From Chersky-840 sp050011815 (GTDB lineage: Bacteria; Actinomycetota; Acidimicrobiia; Acidimicrobiales; UBA8190), in assembly GCA_050011815.1 (NCBI GenBank), contig JBEKIJ010000011.1:62001-126000 (forward strand): DNA of 64,000 nucleotides. The letters are read 5' to 3'. Shown piece by piece: positions 9,177-17,972 of this stretch. Positions within the stretch are counted from its first letter, which is position 1, and each line of letters opens with the position of its first letter. The notes under the pieces are model-generated. The model made no database searches. It was not told the DNA's origin and worked only from the letters and a program-made list of their open reading frames with translations. The translations under genes and the position numbers were made by a program.

Positions 9177-10166
9177 TCACCTCGGGTCGTCGAGCACTGC
9201 CACGGTGGCAAAGAGGTCCCGGTGGTCGCTCCCGGGACCCGTGGCGGTGCGGATGGAGGTCACGACGACCCCCGGGCCCGACAGGACATGGTCGATCCTG
9301 ATGAGAGGTGGCAAGGGAAACGTGAGTTGAGACCACGTCATGGCGAAGTCCTCACCGCGAGCGGCGGCGGCGTCGGTGAGCCCGGTGGACAGGATGGCCC
9401 GGAATCCACGGTTCGACCACGTGGCGTTGAAATCGCCCACCACCAACAAGGGACGGGGACGGACCGATCGCAGCAGCCGATAGACGCCATCGAGCTCGTC
9501 GTTCCACTGTCGCACGCCGGGGTCGATCACGGCGGTGGTGTGCACGATCCACAGCGCCAGCCTGCCCCGAGGGAGATCCACGCTGGTGCGGGCCAGAAAG
9601 GGGATGCCGTCGACCGAGGAGTCCACGGTCGGGCCGAGAACGTAGCGACTGGCGATCACGAGAGATCGCGAGCCCCGGGCCCCGTTCCAGAACTGGTACG
9701 GCAGGTGCGTCAGCGCGTGTCGAGAGATGAGCTGTTGGAGATCGAAGGGAGACGCCTCCTCGAGGGTCACGACATCGGGGCGATCCTGACGGATCTCTCG
9801 TGCGTACCCGGCCATGCTGGGATTGCTCTGATACACGTTGGCGTCGAAGACGCGCAGTGCCACCGCCCCTCCCAGGCCGTGGGGGAGAGGAGTCGCGGCC
9901 GAGATCTCGGGGGCGACGAAGACGATTTGGGCCAGGATCATGACCGCCGAAGCTCCGGCCAGCGCCCAGTGCCGGCGCCAGGCGGCGATCACGGCGATCG
10001 GCAAGGCGGGGAGGTAGAGAACGAGGGTCAAGGCGTCGAGGACGGCGAAGACCTCCCATCGGTCCCACGCCACCAGGCGCGCCAGGGTCGTGATCCACAG
10101 GACCCCGACGACGACCCAGGCCACGATGACGACGAGACGCGCCGATCGTGAGCGTCGGCTGCTCAC
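9177..10166 (-). CDS. Membrane endonuclease/exonuclease/phosphatase (EEP) family protein
   Basis: A 329-residue protein with about three hydrophobic segments in the first 90 residues, followed by an EEP domain. The EEP motifs are DANVYQSNP, a catalytic-acid element TLEEASP, the metal site GDFNATWSN, and the ending IDHVLSG ... GSDHRDLFA (Asp-His pair). EEP domains hydrolyse phosphodiester bonds in DNA, RNA, phosphoinositides or sphingomyelin; membrane-anchored actinobacterial versions are of unknown substrate. GTG 10166 is preferred: GGTGAGGG stands upstream. It is convergent with the GH16 gene, with 28 bases between stops, and stands out by being on the opposite strand inside the polysaccharide locus. 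Confidence 0.8.
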   Translation of the reverse strand: MSSRRSRSARLVVIVAWVVVGVLWITTLARLVAWDRWEVFAVLDALTLVLYLPALPIAVIAAWRRHWALAGASAVMILAQIVFVAPEISAATPLPHGLGGAVALRVFDANVYQSNPSMAGYAREIRQDRPDVVTLEEASPFDLQQLISRHALTHLPYQFWNGARGSRSLVIASRYVLGPTVDSSVDGIPFLARTSVDLPRGRLALWIVHTTAVIDPGVRQWNDELDGVYRLLRSVRPRPLLVVGDFNATWSNRGFRAILSTGLTDAAAARGEDFAMTWSQLTFPLPPLIRIDHVLSGPGVVVTSIRTATGPGSDHRDLFATVAVLDDPR

Positions 10167-10851
10167 GATTGATCCCTCACCTTCGCACTGGACCGGGTGA
10201 TCGCCGGCGTCATGGATGGCCCGGGGTGGTTGTGGGGTGCGGGTGGCGAAGTCTCGATAGGCCCGCCCCAGGGGGGCGCGCCGCAACCCGGCTCGTCGTC
10301 ACGGCTAGATGGGAGAGGTTCGGGATGGGCGTCGGGACGCCGGCCATGGCGCGCCCGTGGAGAAGCATCGGCGTGGCACGGTGGCGATCACCGCTCCTCT
10401 GGGTGGGTGGCTCGTGAGCCGAAGTGTAGTGAGTCGGTGGGACCCGATGATGTCGGCATCACGTCGCCCCGCGAGCCGACGGGGTGCGCCATGGCCCCCG
10501 GAGACCGGTGACCCCGTCAGCCCACCAGAGCTCGTGCCACCCGGTCGGTGGGTGTCGGGCTCACTCTCGGCGCCTCGGGCACGCCCGTTTCCGCGCGTGA
10601 CTCGGGGAGAGACCTTCGGCTCGGCTCGTCGTCGTCGAGCGCCGCGTGGTCGTCGGGCGTCGCGTGGTCGCAGGGCGGTTCAGGACTCGACTCGTCTTGT
10701 CCATCGGTGGGACGTGCACCCCAGCCGTTCCTTGGCGGATCCCCACCCCGGCGCCGTCGACGGGGCGTCGGAAATTCCCCTGATAGGCCACGTTTTCTGG
10801 CCAACTTTGCATCCTCGCTCAACTAGGATCGAGGTGGTCGACGAGGAGGCT
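10167..10851. other. 685-base intergenic region, no gene recognised
   Basis: Open frames exist on both strands (for example 10517-10822 reverse), but their translations are low-complexity, Arg/Pro/Ser-rich and match nothing known to me. The segment 10786-10802 holds a short inverted repeat (GGCCA ... TGGCC). A clear ribosome binding site, GAGGAGG at 10843-10849, belongs to the sulfotransferase gene at 10852. Promoters for the two divergent genes must lie here, but none can be named with confidence. Confidence 0.4.
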
Positions 10852-11802
10852 ATGGGGACGATGCGGCGTCGTGGTGCCTCTCCCACAAGGGTGACTAGGG
10901 CACCGCGAGGAGAAGAACTCGAGCTGTCGACCGAACCGTCTCCCCGAGGTGTGCTGGGTGGCTCCGAGGGTCGAGACGACGAGCACCTCATCGCTCGGAG
11001 GGTCCGGTCGACGGTCAAGTACCTGGCGCGCTCGGTCGTTCCCGCCCCTCCGGACCAGCGTCGGGTCGTTCTGATCTTCGGATGCCAGCGTTCGGGCACG
11101 ACGATGCTGCAACAGACCCTCTTCGACAGATCCTGGCGGGTCTTCATCCTCGAGGAGCACGACCGCCGACTCGTCGGTGACGACCCCGACCCGGAGGAGA
11201 CCGACTGGGAAGAGGACGACGTCGTGTTCCGCCGCATTCACCGGCTCCCCTTCGAAGTGGTGGCGGTGAAACCTCTGGTGGAGAGCTATCGGGCCTCCGA
11301 GCTCGTCAGAGCGGCCGGCCAGGCCAGCGGGATCTGGATGCTCCGCCACTATCTCGACGTGGCACGGTCGAACCTGAAGAGGTTCGGCCTCGGGAACGCG
11401 CATCGGGACCTGGAGCCCTTCAAGTCTCCCGACTCGGGCGACTGGCGCTGCCGCGGGGCCACCGCCGAGACCCGCCAGACCGTGAACGAGCTCCTGCGCG
11501 AAGGCTTGGAGCCGCTCGACGCCGCCGCGCTGTTCTGGTGGACCCGCAACACCCTGTACTTCGACCAGCATCTTCAAGAAGACGAGCGGATAAAGGTCCT
11601 CCGCTACGAGCGGGTCGGGAGTCGCCCTGAAGATGTCATCCGCTCTCTGTCGGACTACATCGGGGTCTCTCTGCCCACGCATTCCACCGTTCACCGAATC
11701 CGGACCCGACAGGCCGAGGATGTCGTGAACGAGCTCCATCCCTCGGTCGAAGAGCTCTGCGGGAGAATGTGGGAAGCCTTCGAGGGGTGTCCCGAGCTGT
11801 GA
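10852..11802 (+). CDS. Sulfotransferase family protein
   Basis: A 316-residue PAPS-dependent sulfotransferase-like protein. The 5'-phosphosulfate-binding loop is evident at about residues 78-91 (IFGCQRSGTTMLQQ), and downstream RHYLDVARSNLKRFG gives the Arg/Ser residues expected for 3'-phosphate binding. The C-terminal YIGVSLP and WEAFEGC are typical of bacterial sulfotransferase-3-like proteins. ATG 10852 is chosen because GAGGAGG precedes it by 2-3 bases and the upstream frame is not protein-like. Its stop overlaps the start of the deacetylase (GTGA). In this context it may sulfate the exported polysaccharide; the acceptor is inferred only. Confidence 0.8.
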   Translation: MGTMRRRGASPTRVTRAPRGEELELSTEPSPRGVLGGSEGRDDEHLIARRVRSTVKYLARSVVPAPPDQRRVVLIFGCQRSGTTMLQQTLFDRSWRVFILEEHDRRLVGDDPDPEETDWEEDDVVFRRIHRLPFEVVAVKPLVESYRASELVRAAGQASGIWMLRHYLDVARSNLKRFGLGNAHRDLEPFKSPDSGDWRCRGATAETRQTVNELLREGLEPLDAAALFWWTRNTLYFDQHLQEDERIKVLRYERVGSRPEDVIRSLSDYIGVSLPTHSTVHRIRTRQAEDVVNELHPSVEELCGRMWEAFEGCPEL

Positions 11803-12707
11803 AAGGCAACGGCACACTCATCCTCTGCTATCACCGCGTGGCCGAGGGCGTCGAGGATCCCTTCCACCTGTGCGTGCATCCGGAGAACTTCGCCGCGCAG
11901 CTCGAGGAGCTCGTGCGGACACGGGAGCCGTCGACGCTGTCCGACCTGTCGATGCCGTCTCGCCGGCCGCGAGTCGTCGTGACCTTCGATGACGGGTATC
12001 GGGACAATCTCGACAATGCGCTGCCCATCGCCACGGCAAAGGGAGTTCCGCTCACGGTCTTCGTCACGAGCGGCATGCTGGGCGATCAAAAGGGGTTCTG
12101 GTGGGATCGCCTTGCCGCTCTGCTCCGTGGTCGCCCGCCGGGAACCGATGAGATCTCCCTGGTCATCGATCAGGATGTGGTGAGGATCCCCCTCGGGGGG
12201 CGTGGTGACGAAAAGGATCTCGACACGGTCCGGGGCCGACTGATGTCCCTCCCGGTTCGAGACATCGAAGGTGCCCTTGACGCCGTGTCCGCCCAGTGGT
12301 CGGTGCCCTCGACAGCTCCCCCGGACGCTCGCGCCCTGACCGCCGAGGAGTTTCTCGAGCTGGCCAAGTCCGAACTGGTCACGATCGGCGCCCACACGGT
12401 GGACCACGTCAGACTGCGCGGTCGTTCGAGCGACGAGCAGCGTCAGACGATCGAGACGTCGAGGAAGGGCCTCGAACGGTTCCTCGATCGAAGCGTCACC
12501 CACTTCGCCTATCCCTTCGGCGGCAGCGACGATTTCGACGACGACACGGTCGAGGCGGTGCGCGCCGCCGGGTTCGAAACGGCGTGCACGACGCTCCCGG
12601 GATCGGCGGCGCTCTCCGCCGATCCCTTCCGACTCCCACGACGCCTGGTGATGGACTGGGGACGCCTTCGCTTTCGAGCCCAGCTCCAACGCTGGAGGTT
12701 CGGATGA
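11799..12707 (+). CDS. Polysaccharide deacetylase (NodB homology, carbohydrate esterase 4)
   Basis: A 302-residue protein. It starts with TLILCYHRVAEG and has the NodB motif 1 as TFDDGYRDN (Asp-Asp catalytic/metal pair), motif 2 as GAHTVDH (the HxxxH zinc ligands), and motif 3 as FAYPFGG. It is complete and probably a zinc-dependent N- or O-deacetylase acting on an amino sugar of the polymer or its lipid-linked precursor. GTG 11799 overlaps the sulfotransferase stop (GTGA), suggesting translational coupling; GTG 11787 is an alternative. No signal peptide is seen, so it may act in the cytoplasm. Confidence 0.85.
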   Translation: MKGNGTLILCYHRVAEGVEDPFHLCVHPENFAAQLEELVRTREPSTLSDLSMPSRRPRVVVTFDDGYRDNLDNALPIATAKGVPLTVFVTSGMLGDQKGFWWDRLAALLRGRPPGTDEISLVIDQDVVRIPLGGRGDEKDLDTVRGRLMSLPVRDIEGALDAVSAQWSVPSTAPPDARALTAEEFLELAKSELVTIGAHTVDHVRLRGRSSDEQRQTIETSRKGLERFLDRSVTHFAYPFGGSDDFDDDTVEAVRAAGFETACTTLPGSAALSADPFRLPRRLVMDWGRLRFRAQLQRWRFG

Positions 12708-12755
12708 TCAGCGTCCTTCGTCCGTGCTGAGCCAGAGCACCCGAGCACGCAACCG

Positions 12756-13865
12756 GTGAGCCCGCTGCGAGTCGCCATGGTGACTGCTCGCTACCCCCCC
12801 TTTCTCGGTGGTATCGAGACGCACGTGAGCGAGGTAGCGCGACGGATGGCGGAGGGGGGCCTCGACCTCACCGTGCTCACCACCGACGTCAGCGGTCGTC
12901 TGGCCCCGTCCGAGCGCCAAGGCGACCTCGATGTCCGCCGGTTTCCCGCCTTTCCCCATGGGGCCGACTTCTACGCGTCGCCGGCGCTGGCTCGAGCGGT
13001 TGCCCAAGGGGGATACGACCTCGTCCACATCCAGGGTCTGCACACCTTCGTGCCCCCCATGGCTCTGGGAGCGGCGTGGCGGGCCGGGATCCCGACCGTG
13101 GTGACCTTCCACACGGGGGGCCACTCCAGCCGGGTGCGGACCGTGGCACGCGACAGCCACTGGTGGACCCTGCGACCGCTTCTTCGACGTTCGCGTGCTC
13201 TGGTGGCCGTGTGCGCATACGAGGTCGAGCTCTTCGCCCACCGGCTCTCGGTCGAGCCCGAGCGGATTCGCCTGATCCGAAATGGCTCGGACCCTCTCCC
13301 CGTGGGCGATGTCGTCCCCGAGGTCACGGGCTCGCCGCTCATCTGCTCGGTCGGGCGGTTGGAGCGGTACAAGGGACATCACCGCCTCATCGCGGCGATG
13401 CCGGCACTTCTCGCCAGAGAGCCGGGCGCCCATCTCGCGGTGATCGGCCGCGGTGGCTACGAACAACACCTTCGCCGCCTGGTCACCCGCCTCGGCGTCG
13501 ACCGTGCCGTGACGTTCGTCTCGTTCGACTCCGATCAACGGGCCGCCCTCGGCGCACTCGTGGCGTCGAGCGATGTGGTCGCCCTGCTGAGCGACTACGA
13601 AGCGAACCCGGTGGCGCTGATGGAGGCGTTGGCCCTCGGGAGAAAGGTCGTCGTCGCCGCCACCTCGGGGTTGACGGAGTTGGCATCCGAGGGACTGGCC
13701 ACGGCGGTCCCCGCCCGGACGTCCCCTGCCGCGCTCGCCGCGGTGCTCGCCAAGGTGGCCGCCGATCCCGATGTCTCGGCTCCCGATCTCCCCACCTGGG
13801 ACCACTGTGTCGAAGAGCTTCTCCGGCTCTACGACGACGTCACCCGGTCCGCGGTTTCGCCGTGA
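12756..13865 (+). CDS. Glycosyltransferase family 4
   Basis: A 369-residue GT-B enzyme with the N-terminal RVAMVTARYPPFLGGIETH and the C-terminal donor domain CSVGRLERYKGHH, then DYEANPVALMEALALGRKVV with the complete E-x7-E element. GTG 12756 precedes the first beta strand directly. It begins 48 bases after the deacetylase on the same strand and belongs to the same cluster. The AVCAYEVELFA and RNGSDP segments are common in mannosyl- and glucosyltransferases of GT4, but the exact sugar cannot be assigned. Confidence 0.87.
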   Translation: MSPLRVAMVTARYPPFLGGIETHVSEVARRMAEGGLDLTVLTTDVSGRLAPSERQGDLDVRRFPAFPHGADFYASPALARAVAQGGYDLVHIQGLHTFVPPMALGAAWRAGIPTVVTFHTGGHSSRVRTVARDSHWWTLRPLLRRSRALVAVCAYEVELFAHRLSVEPERIRLIRNGSDPLPVGDVVPEVTGSPLICSVGRLERYKGHHRLIAAMPALLAREPGAHLAVIGRGGYEQHLRRLVTRLGVDRAVTFVSFDSDQRAALGALVASSDVVALLSDYEANPVALMEALALGRKVVVAATSGLTELASEGLATAVPARTSPAALAAVLAKVAADPDVSAPDLPTWDHCVEELLRLYDDVTRSAVSP

Positions 13866-13961
13866 CGAGGGGGCATTCCCGTCGGCGGCCACAGGCACGA
13901 TCCGGCTCCGCGGACCCCGATCAGCGGGCCCCTGGGTGGCACTACTCACCGTGGCGATCGG

Positions 13962-13991
13962 TTGACAACCCCCACTCCCAGTGGGCAAAAT
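13962..13991 (+). promoter_or_regulatory. Candidate promoter for the cupin-like gene
   Basis: A consensus -35 hexamer TTGACA at 13962-13967 is followed 18 bases later by CAAAAT (13986-13991), four of six matches to the -10 consensus. It lies 31 bases upstream of the proposed TTG start at 14023, which argues against the in-frame GTG at 13981 because that codon lies inside the promoter. Confidence 0.45.
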
Positions 13992-14022
13992 TGAGCATTG
14001 CCAACAGGCTCGGAGGCACGCG

Positions 14023-14919
14023 TTGCTGACACATTCGGCCAGGCAGGGGCCCTCGCCGCTGGAAGAGATCCCGTTCGGAGGGGAGTTTCCCGACCACCCG
14101 ACGGAGTTCCTCCACGGCGTGCACGAAGACGCCCGGCTGGAGCTCTCGGCGATCGCCGCCTTGGCCGATCGGTTGCCGCAATCCGTCGTCCACGACATCG
14201 CCGCCCAACCGCTGTTGGTCCCCGAGGGAGGGCCTCCCAAAGGCGCACTGGGCCGACCGGGCGACGTCATCCGCAACCTGGGAGAAGCCGACGCCTGGCT
14301 CACGCTGCTCCATGTCGAAGACGACCCCGAATACGCGGATCTGATGAATTCGACACTCGATCGACTCGAGCCGGGGATGCTCGGGAGCGAGGGGAAGATG
14401 CGCGACCGGGCCGCGTTCATCATCGTCTCGTCGCCCAACTCCGTCACCCCTGCACACTTCGACATCGAGCAGAGTCTCCTGATGCAGGTCAGTGGGTCCA
14501 AGATCCTCAGCGTCGGTCGGTTCGAGACCGAGGCGATGCGTCGGTACGAGGCCGAACGGTACTGGGACGGTTCTCATGGACGAGTGGAGTCCATGCCCGA
14601 AGAGATGCTGTCGTTCTCACTGGCACCCGGACGTGGCGTCTACATACCGCAGCTCGTTCCGCACTGGGTCCACAACGGTCCCAACATCTCGATCACTGTC
14701 ACCTTCACGTACTTCACCAATGCCACCATGCGCAAGAACCGGATCGAGAACCTCAACTCGCGGTTGCGCCGCTTTCACCTGTCGCCGCGACCCCCTGGAC
14801 AATCGGCGCCGATCGACGCCGTCAAGACCGCCGCCATCGGAGCATTCGGGTTGGCCAGGAACCTGAGGTCGGGTATCGCCGGTGCCGCCACGCGGGGCGG
14901 GCATCGCCGCCAGAGTTGA
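14023..14919 (+). CDS. Cupin/JmjC-like (cupin_8 type) protein
   Basis: A 298-residue protein that resembles cupin-like 2-oxoglutarate/Fe(II) oxygenases of the JmjC class. The putative metal-binding triad is PAHFDIE (His-x-Asp) at about 145-151 and PHWVHNGPN near 220; LLMQVSGSK between them is the usual strand. These proteins hydroxylate proteins or small molecules, and several are annotated only as transcription-factor jumonji-like. The start is taken as TTG 14023 because GGAGG (14012-14016) sits 6 bases upstream and a promoter-like sequence covers the earlier GTG 13981. Its role in a polysaccharide cluster is unclear; it could hydroxylate or regulate. Confidence 0.65.
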   Translation: MLTHSARQGPSPLEEIPFGGEFPDHPTEFLHGVHEDARLELSAIAALADRLPQSVVHDIAAQPLLVPEGGPPKGALGRPGDVIRNLGEADAWLTLLHVEDDPEYADLMNSTLDRLEPGMLGSEGKMRDRAAFIIVSSPNSVTPAHFDIEQSLLMQVSGSKILSVGRFETEAMRRYEAERYWDGSHGRVESMPEEMLSFSLAPGRGVYIPQLVPHWVHNGPNISITVTFTYFTNATMRKNRIENLNSRLRRFHLSPRPPGQSAPIDAVKTAAIGAFGLARNLRSGIAGAATRGGHRRQS

Positions 14920-14944
14920 ACATCCTGGGATCGAACCGCCCGGG

Positions 14945-16012
14945 TTAGTGCTTGAACCGCGCCCGGAGGGTGCGGGCGGTGGACACGGACCGCTCGGCGG
15001 CGCCTCGGGCCGTGGACTGCATCGATTTCGTTGCCAGCGCGGCGCGCCCCAGGGCTCCTGTGGCGGCAAGGAGTCTGGCCAGCTCCCGCTGGTTTGGCGC
15101 AAATCTGTACTTGTACTGCTCTTCCCCCCGGAGAAAGTCCACCTCGGTGAAACCGCGATCGCAGGCATCGGTGATGATCGCAGCCAGCAACACCGTCGTG
15201 GTGTCTCGCCAGGATGGATCGGTCAACCGGGCACTTTGGTAGAGGCTCACTCGTCGCGCCACCTCGAATGTCACCACGCTGGAGATGACGACGTCATCGG
15301 TGGCGAGCTCGTGCACGGCCACCTCGTCGGCTTCGGCTCCGAGCCGGCAGCCGGCGGCGAAGCGCTCGAAATTGGGAAGGAAATTCGATCTCGGCCCCCA
15401 CTGGGCCTCATGGAGTTGGCGCAACGTGTCGAGAGACGAGACCGCCGCCGGGCCCCGGTGCGTCCGATGGGTGGCGCCTTGCGCCGTGAGGTGCTCGGTG
15501 GCTTTCCTCACCTTTCGACGCAGCGCCGAGGGCAGAGCCGCCAGGTACGCATTCGAATCGTGGGGAAGTGGGCCCCAAGGCGCAACCGCGAACGGTTGAC
15601 GGCGAACAGGGCCCGGGAGAGCCTCGATCAGTCGGGAATGGGCGACAACACCCTCGAGGTCCAAGAGTCGGGCACCGGGGCGGTGCAGCCAGGCTTTGAT
15701 GGTCGCGACGGTGGTGTCCTCCTCTCCCGGAGCGACGAGGAGGTCCATGTGGTCCGGGCACAGCTGCCCGCCGGTCATCATCCGGAGACGCTGCAGTCCC
15801 AGCCGGTTCGTTTCCTCCAAGGGGAGGCCTCCAAGGAGGCGATCACCGTCAACCACCAACACGAAGAGAGGCCGTGACCCGCCGGCGCCGATGAGCCACC
15901 AGGACCGCATGAAAGGAGAGGGGGTGGGTGCGGTGTCGACCAGCCGGTCCCACTGGGCTTCCCACCCATCGAGACGAGACTCGACGAGCACCTGGGGTGT
16001 CGACCCTCTCAC
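14945..16012 (-). CDS. GNAT acyltransferase, CelD/BcsL-FemAB type (Acetyltransf_6)
   Basis: A 355-residue protein of the cellulose-biosynthesis CelD-like acyltransferase type. The diagnostic C-terminal element is VDFLRGEEQYKYRFAP, preceded by a GNAT fold with LRQLHEAQWGPRS and TFEVARRVSLYQSARL. Members N- or O-acylate sugars or transfer amino acids and often sit in exopolysaccharide loci. It is complete, has no membrane segment, and is convergent with the cupin-like gene (25 bases between stops). It may acetylate the sugar intermediates of this locus, a guess from context. Confidence 0.8.
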   Translation of the reverse strand: MRGSTPQVLVESRLDGWEAQWDRLVDTAPTPSPFMRSWWLIGAGGSRPLFVLVVDGDRLLGGLPLEETNRLGLQRLRMMTGGQLCPDHMDLLVAPGEEDTTVATIKAWLHRPGARLLDLEGVVAHSRLIEALPGPVRRQPFAVAPWGPLPHDSNAYLAALPSALRRKVRKATEHLTAQGATHRTHRGPAAVSSLDTLRQLHEAQWGPRSNFLPNFERFAAGCRLGAEADEVAVHELATDDVVISSVVTFEVARRVSLYQSARLTDPSWRDTTTVLLAAIITDACDRGFTEVDFLRGEEQYKYRFAPNQRELARLLAATGALGRAALATKSMQSTARGAAERSVSTARTLRARFKH

Positions 16013-16516
16013 TGGTCATCGGGCAGGCCGCACCCGGCAACGCGCGCCGAAACCTTCGTATGACGTGCCCAGCGCCGCATGTCCTGTATTTAGCAGAGAG
16101 ACGACGATTCCGGTTCACCTGGCGGCTGTGAGATCGCGGGAAAGCGCCGTCTCCGCGACTCACGCCCAGCGGGCGGTGAGCCTGCGTCCAGGACGGTGTT
16201 TTTCGTCGAATTTCGTGCATCTCGGGCCATCGATAGCCGACCCCCCAGAGCTAAGATTTGTGTGTTCGCCGTCAAAATCATGCTACGGGGGCAGGCGTGA
16301 GCGACGTGGCTCAGATGTCGGGCCCCAGCGAAGGGAGAAGGTGTACGCGGACCTCTGCGACCAGGAGCGTCCCCGGTTGACCCCGGCGGTCCGGGTGTCC
16401 CCCCCGGCCCCGACGCCTTCTCGGCCTCAGGAGCGCTCTCGGCGCTTGGCGAGGGGCTCGACAGAGCCGGACCCGAACGGCGCGTGCCGGGCTCGGGGTC
16501 TGCAGGAGCCGAGTCG
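16013..16516. other. 504-base intergenic region between divergent genes
   Basis: No protein-like frame was recognised. The region is locally less G+C-rich around 16196-16290 (TTTTTCG, AAAATCAT), which is where promoters for the divergent CelD-like gene and the flippase would be expected. AGGAG at 16504-16508 is the ribosome binding site of the flippase. No specific operator was found. Confidence 0.35.
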
Positions 16517-17836
16517 GTGAGCTCGTTCGCCTCGGGAGAGACCGGGGAGACGACAGAGCGGAAGCGACTCTTCACCACCTTTGCATACCTGGTCGCCAAG
16601 CAAGGGGCCACGGCCGTGCTCGGTCTGGGGTACTGGCTCATCGCCACGCGGCTGTTCGCGGCCCGAGATGTCGGGCTAGTCGCGGCGGCATCGTCGGCGG
16701 CGTCATTTCTCGGGGCGGTGGGAGTTCTCGGGATCCCGGTGCTCTTGTTGGCGGAATTGAACTCGGTGGAAGCTGCCACGCGGCGGGTGATCTTCACCAC
16801 GGGAATTGCGATCGCGTGCTTCGTCGTCTTCTTGCTTTCGGTCGTGGCGCTGGCCCTTTCCTCGGCGCTGGGAAAGAGCCTGACGATCATCGGGCACGAC
16901 CCGGTCACGGCCGGTTTCTTCGTCGTCGGGGCGGTGGCAACGGTGGCGACGATCACGTTCGACAATACGGCGATCGGGTTGCACCGAGGATCGGCGCAGC
17001 TCACGCGGGGAACGCTCGGTGCCGTGTTGAAGCCGGCGTGTGTCGGGCTCCTCGTTCTCTTCGGGGTGAGAACGAGTGCCGGGCTCCTTTTTGCCTGGTC
17101 ATCCGCGCTGGTGGTCTCGGTCGTGGTCTGTGTCCCCATGCTCAGGCTCAAGGCCACACGATCCGGTGAAGGATCGCTGCGAAATCGAGCTGCGCTCACC
17201 CGGCGATACGGCATGCTCTCCCTGAACCATCACGTTCTCAATCTTTCGATCAACTCCATCTCTTACATCGTTCCGCTGACAGCAGCCCTCCTCATCGCCC
17301 CCAAGCAGGTCGCCTACTTCACGACCGCCTTCCTTCTCTCTGCCACCGTGCTGATCATCCCCTACCTGCTCGCCCTGGCTCTGTTCGCCGAGAAGGCCGA
17401 TGACGAAGAGCTCCTTCACCGCCACGTTCGTCGGACGTTGCCCTTCGGGTTGGCCATCTGCACGGCCATCGTGCTGGTCGTCGAGCTCGTGGCCCCCTTC
17501 GCACTTCACATCTTCGGTCCTGCCTACGCACAGAACGGATCCACGGCGCTGCGACTTCTGATCCTCGTCGGCCCGTCCTATGTGATCAAGGACCACTATG
17601 TGGCCATCCGCCGTGCCCAGCGACGCCTGAGCGACGCGGCGAGGATCATGGCGCTCGGAACGTCCGCGGAAGCCGCCGGCGCGGTGGTGGGGGCGGCTCT
17701 GGGGGGAATGACGGGACTGTGCATCGGATGGGCGATCGCCGCCTCAGGTGAGGCGATCCTGCTGTCGCCCGCGGTGATGAAGGTTTTCAGGAAGGCGCCG
17801 GTGGCCACGTCCGCTGACGCCGAGGAGCATGGATGA
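16517..17836 (+). CDS. Polysaccharide flippase (Wzx/MATE-like, oligosaccharide transporter)
   Basis: A 439-residue integral membrane protein with about 12-14 hydrophobic segments, typical of lipid-linked oligosaccharide flippases of the MVF/MATE superfamily. The N-terminus LFTTFAYLVAKQGATAVLG and the following YWLIATRLFAARDVGLVAAA match the first two helices of Wzx-like proteins. GTG 16517 is preferred because AGGAG precedes it by 8 bases. It would move the undecaprenyl-linked repeat unit across the membrane, but no Wzy polymerase or Wzz is clearly recognised here; the 893-residue membrane protein at 4172 might substitute. Confidence 0.82.
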   Translation: MSSFASGETGETTERKRLFTTFAYLVAKQGATAVLGLGYWLIATRLFAARDVGLVAAASSAASFLGAVGVLGIPVLLLAELNSVEAATRRVIFTTGIAIACFVVFLLSVVALALSSALGKSLTIIGHDPVTAGFFVVGAVATVATITFDNTAIGLHRGSAQLTRGTLGAVLKPACVGLLVLFGVRTSAGLLFAWSSALVVSVVVCVPMLRLKATRSGEGSLRNRAALTRRYGMLSLNHHVLNLSINSISYIVPLTAALLIAPKQVAYFTTAFLLSATVLIIPYLLALALFAEKADDEELLHRHVRRTLPFGLAICTAIVLVVELVAPFALHIFGPAYAQNGSTALRLLILVGPSYVIKDHYVAIRRAQRRLSDAARIMALGTSAEAAGAVVGAALGGMTGLCIGWAIAASGEAILLSPAVMKVFRKAPVATSADAEEHG

Positions 17837-17932
17837 GCGCCACCGCACTCGTCGGGTCGAATCCGGCACGTCGCGGCCCTGTCGAGTCGGGTCCCCGGTC
17901 GTCATCCCACCAGATGTCTCGGCGTGGCTCGA

Positions 17933-17968
17933 TCGAGCGGCCGAGGTCCGTCGAGCGGCCGAGGTCCG
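17933..17968. repeat. 18-bp tandem direct repeat, two copies
   Basis: The sequence TCGAGCGGCCGAGGTCCG occurs twice without a gap (17933-17950 and 17951-17968). It lies between the flippase stop and the stop of a small reverse-strand ORF. Function unknown; it may be simple slippage. Confidence 0.6.
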
Positions 17969-17972
17969 TCGG

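Noticed and set aside
9148..9178. Hairpin between the GH16 and EEP genes
   Set aside because: Only a 6-bp stem with a bulge, no U-tract, and it overlaps the EEP stop codon; too weak to list as a terminator.
10517..10822. Reverse-strand ORF of about 100 codons before the sulfotransferase gene
   Set aside because: Low-complexity Arg/Pro/Asp-rich product, weak start, no family resemblance.
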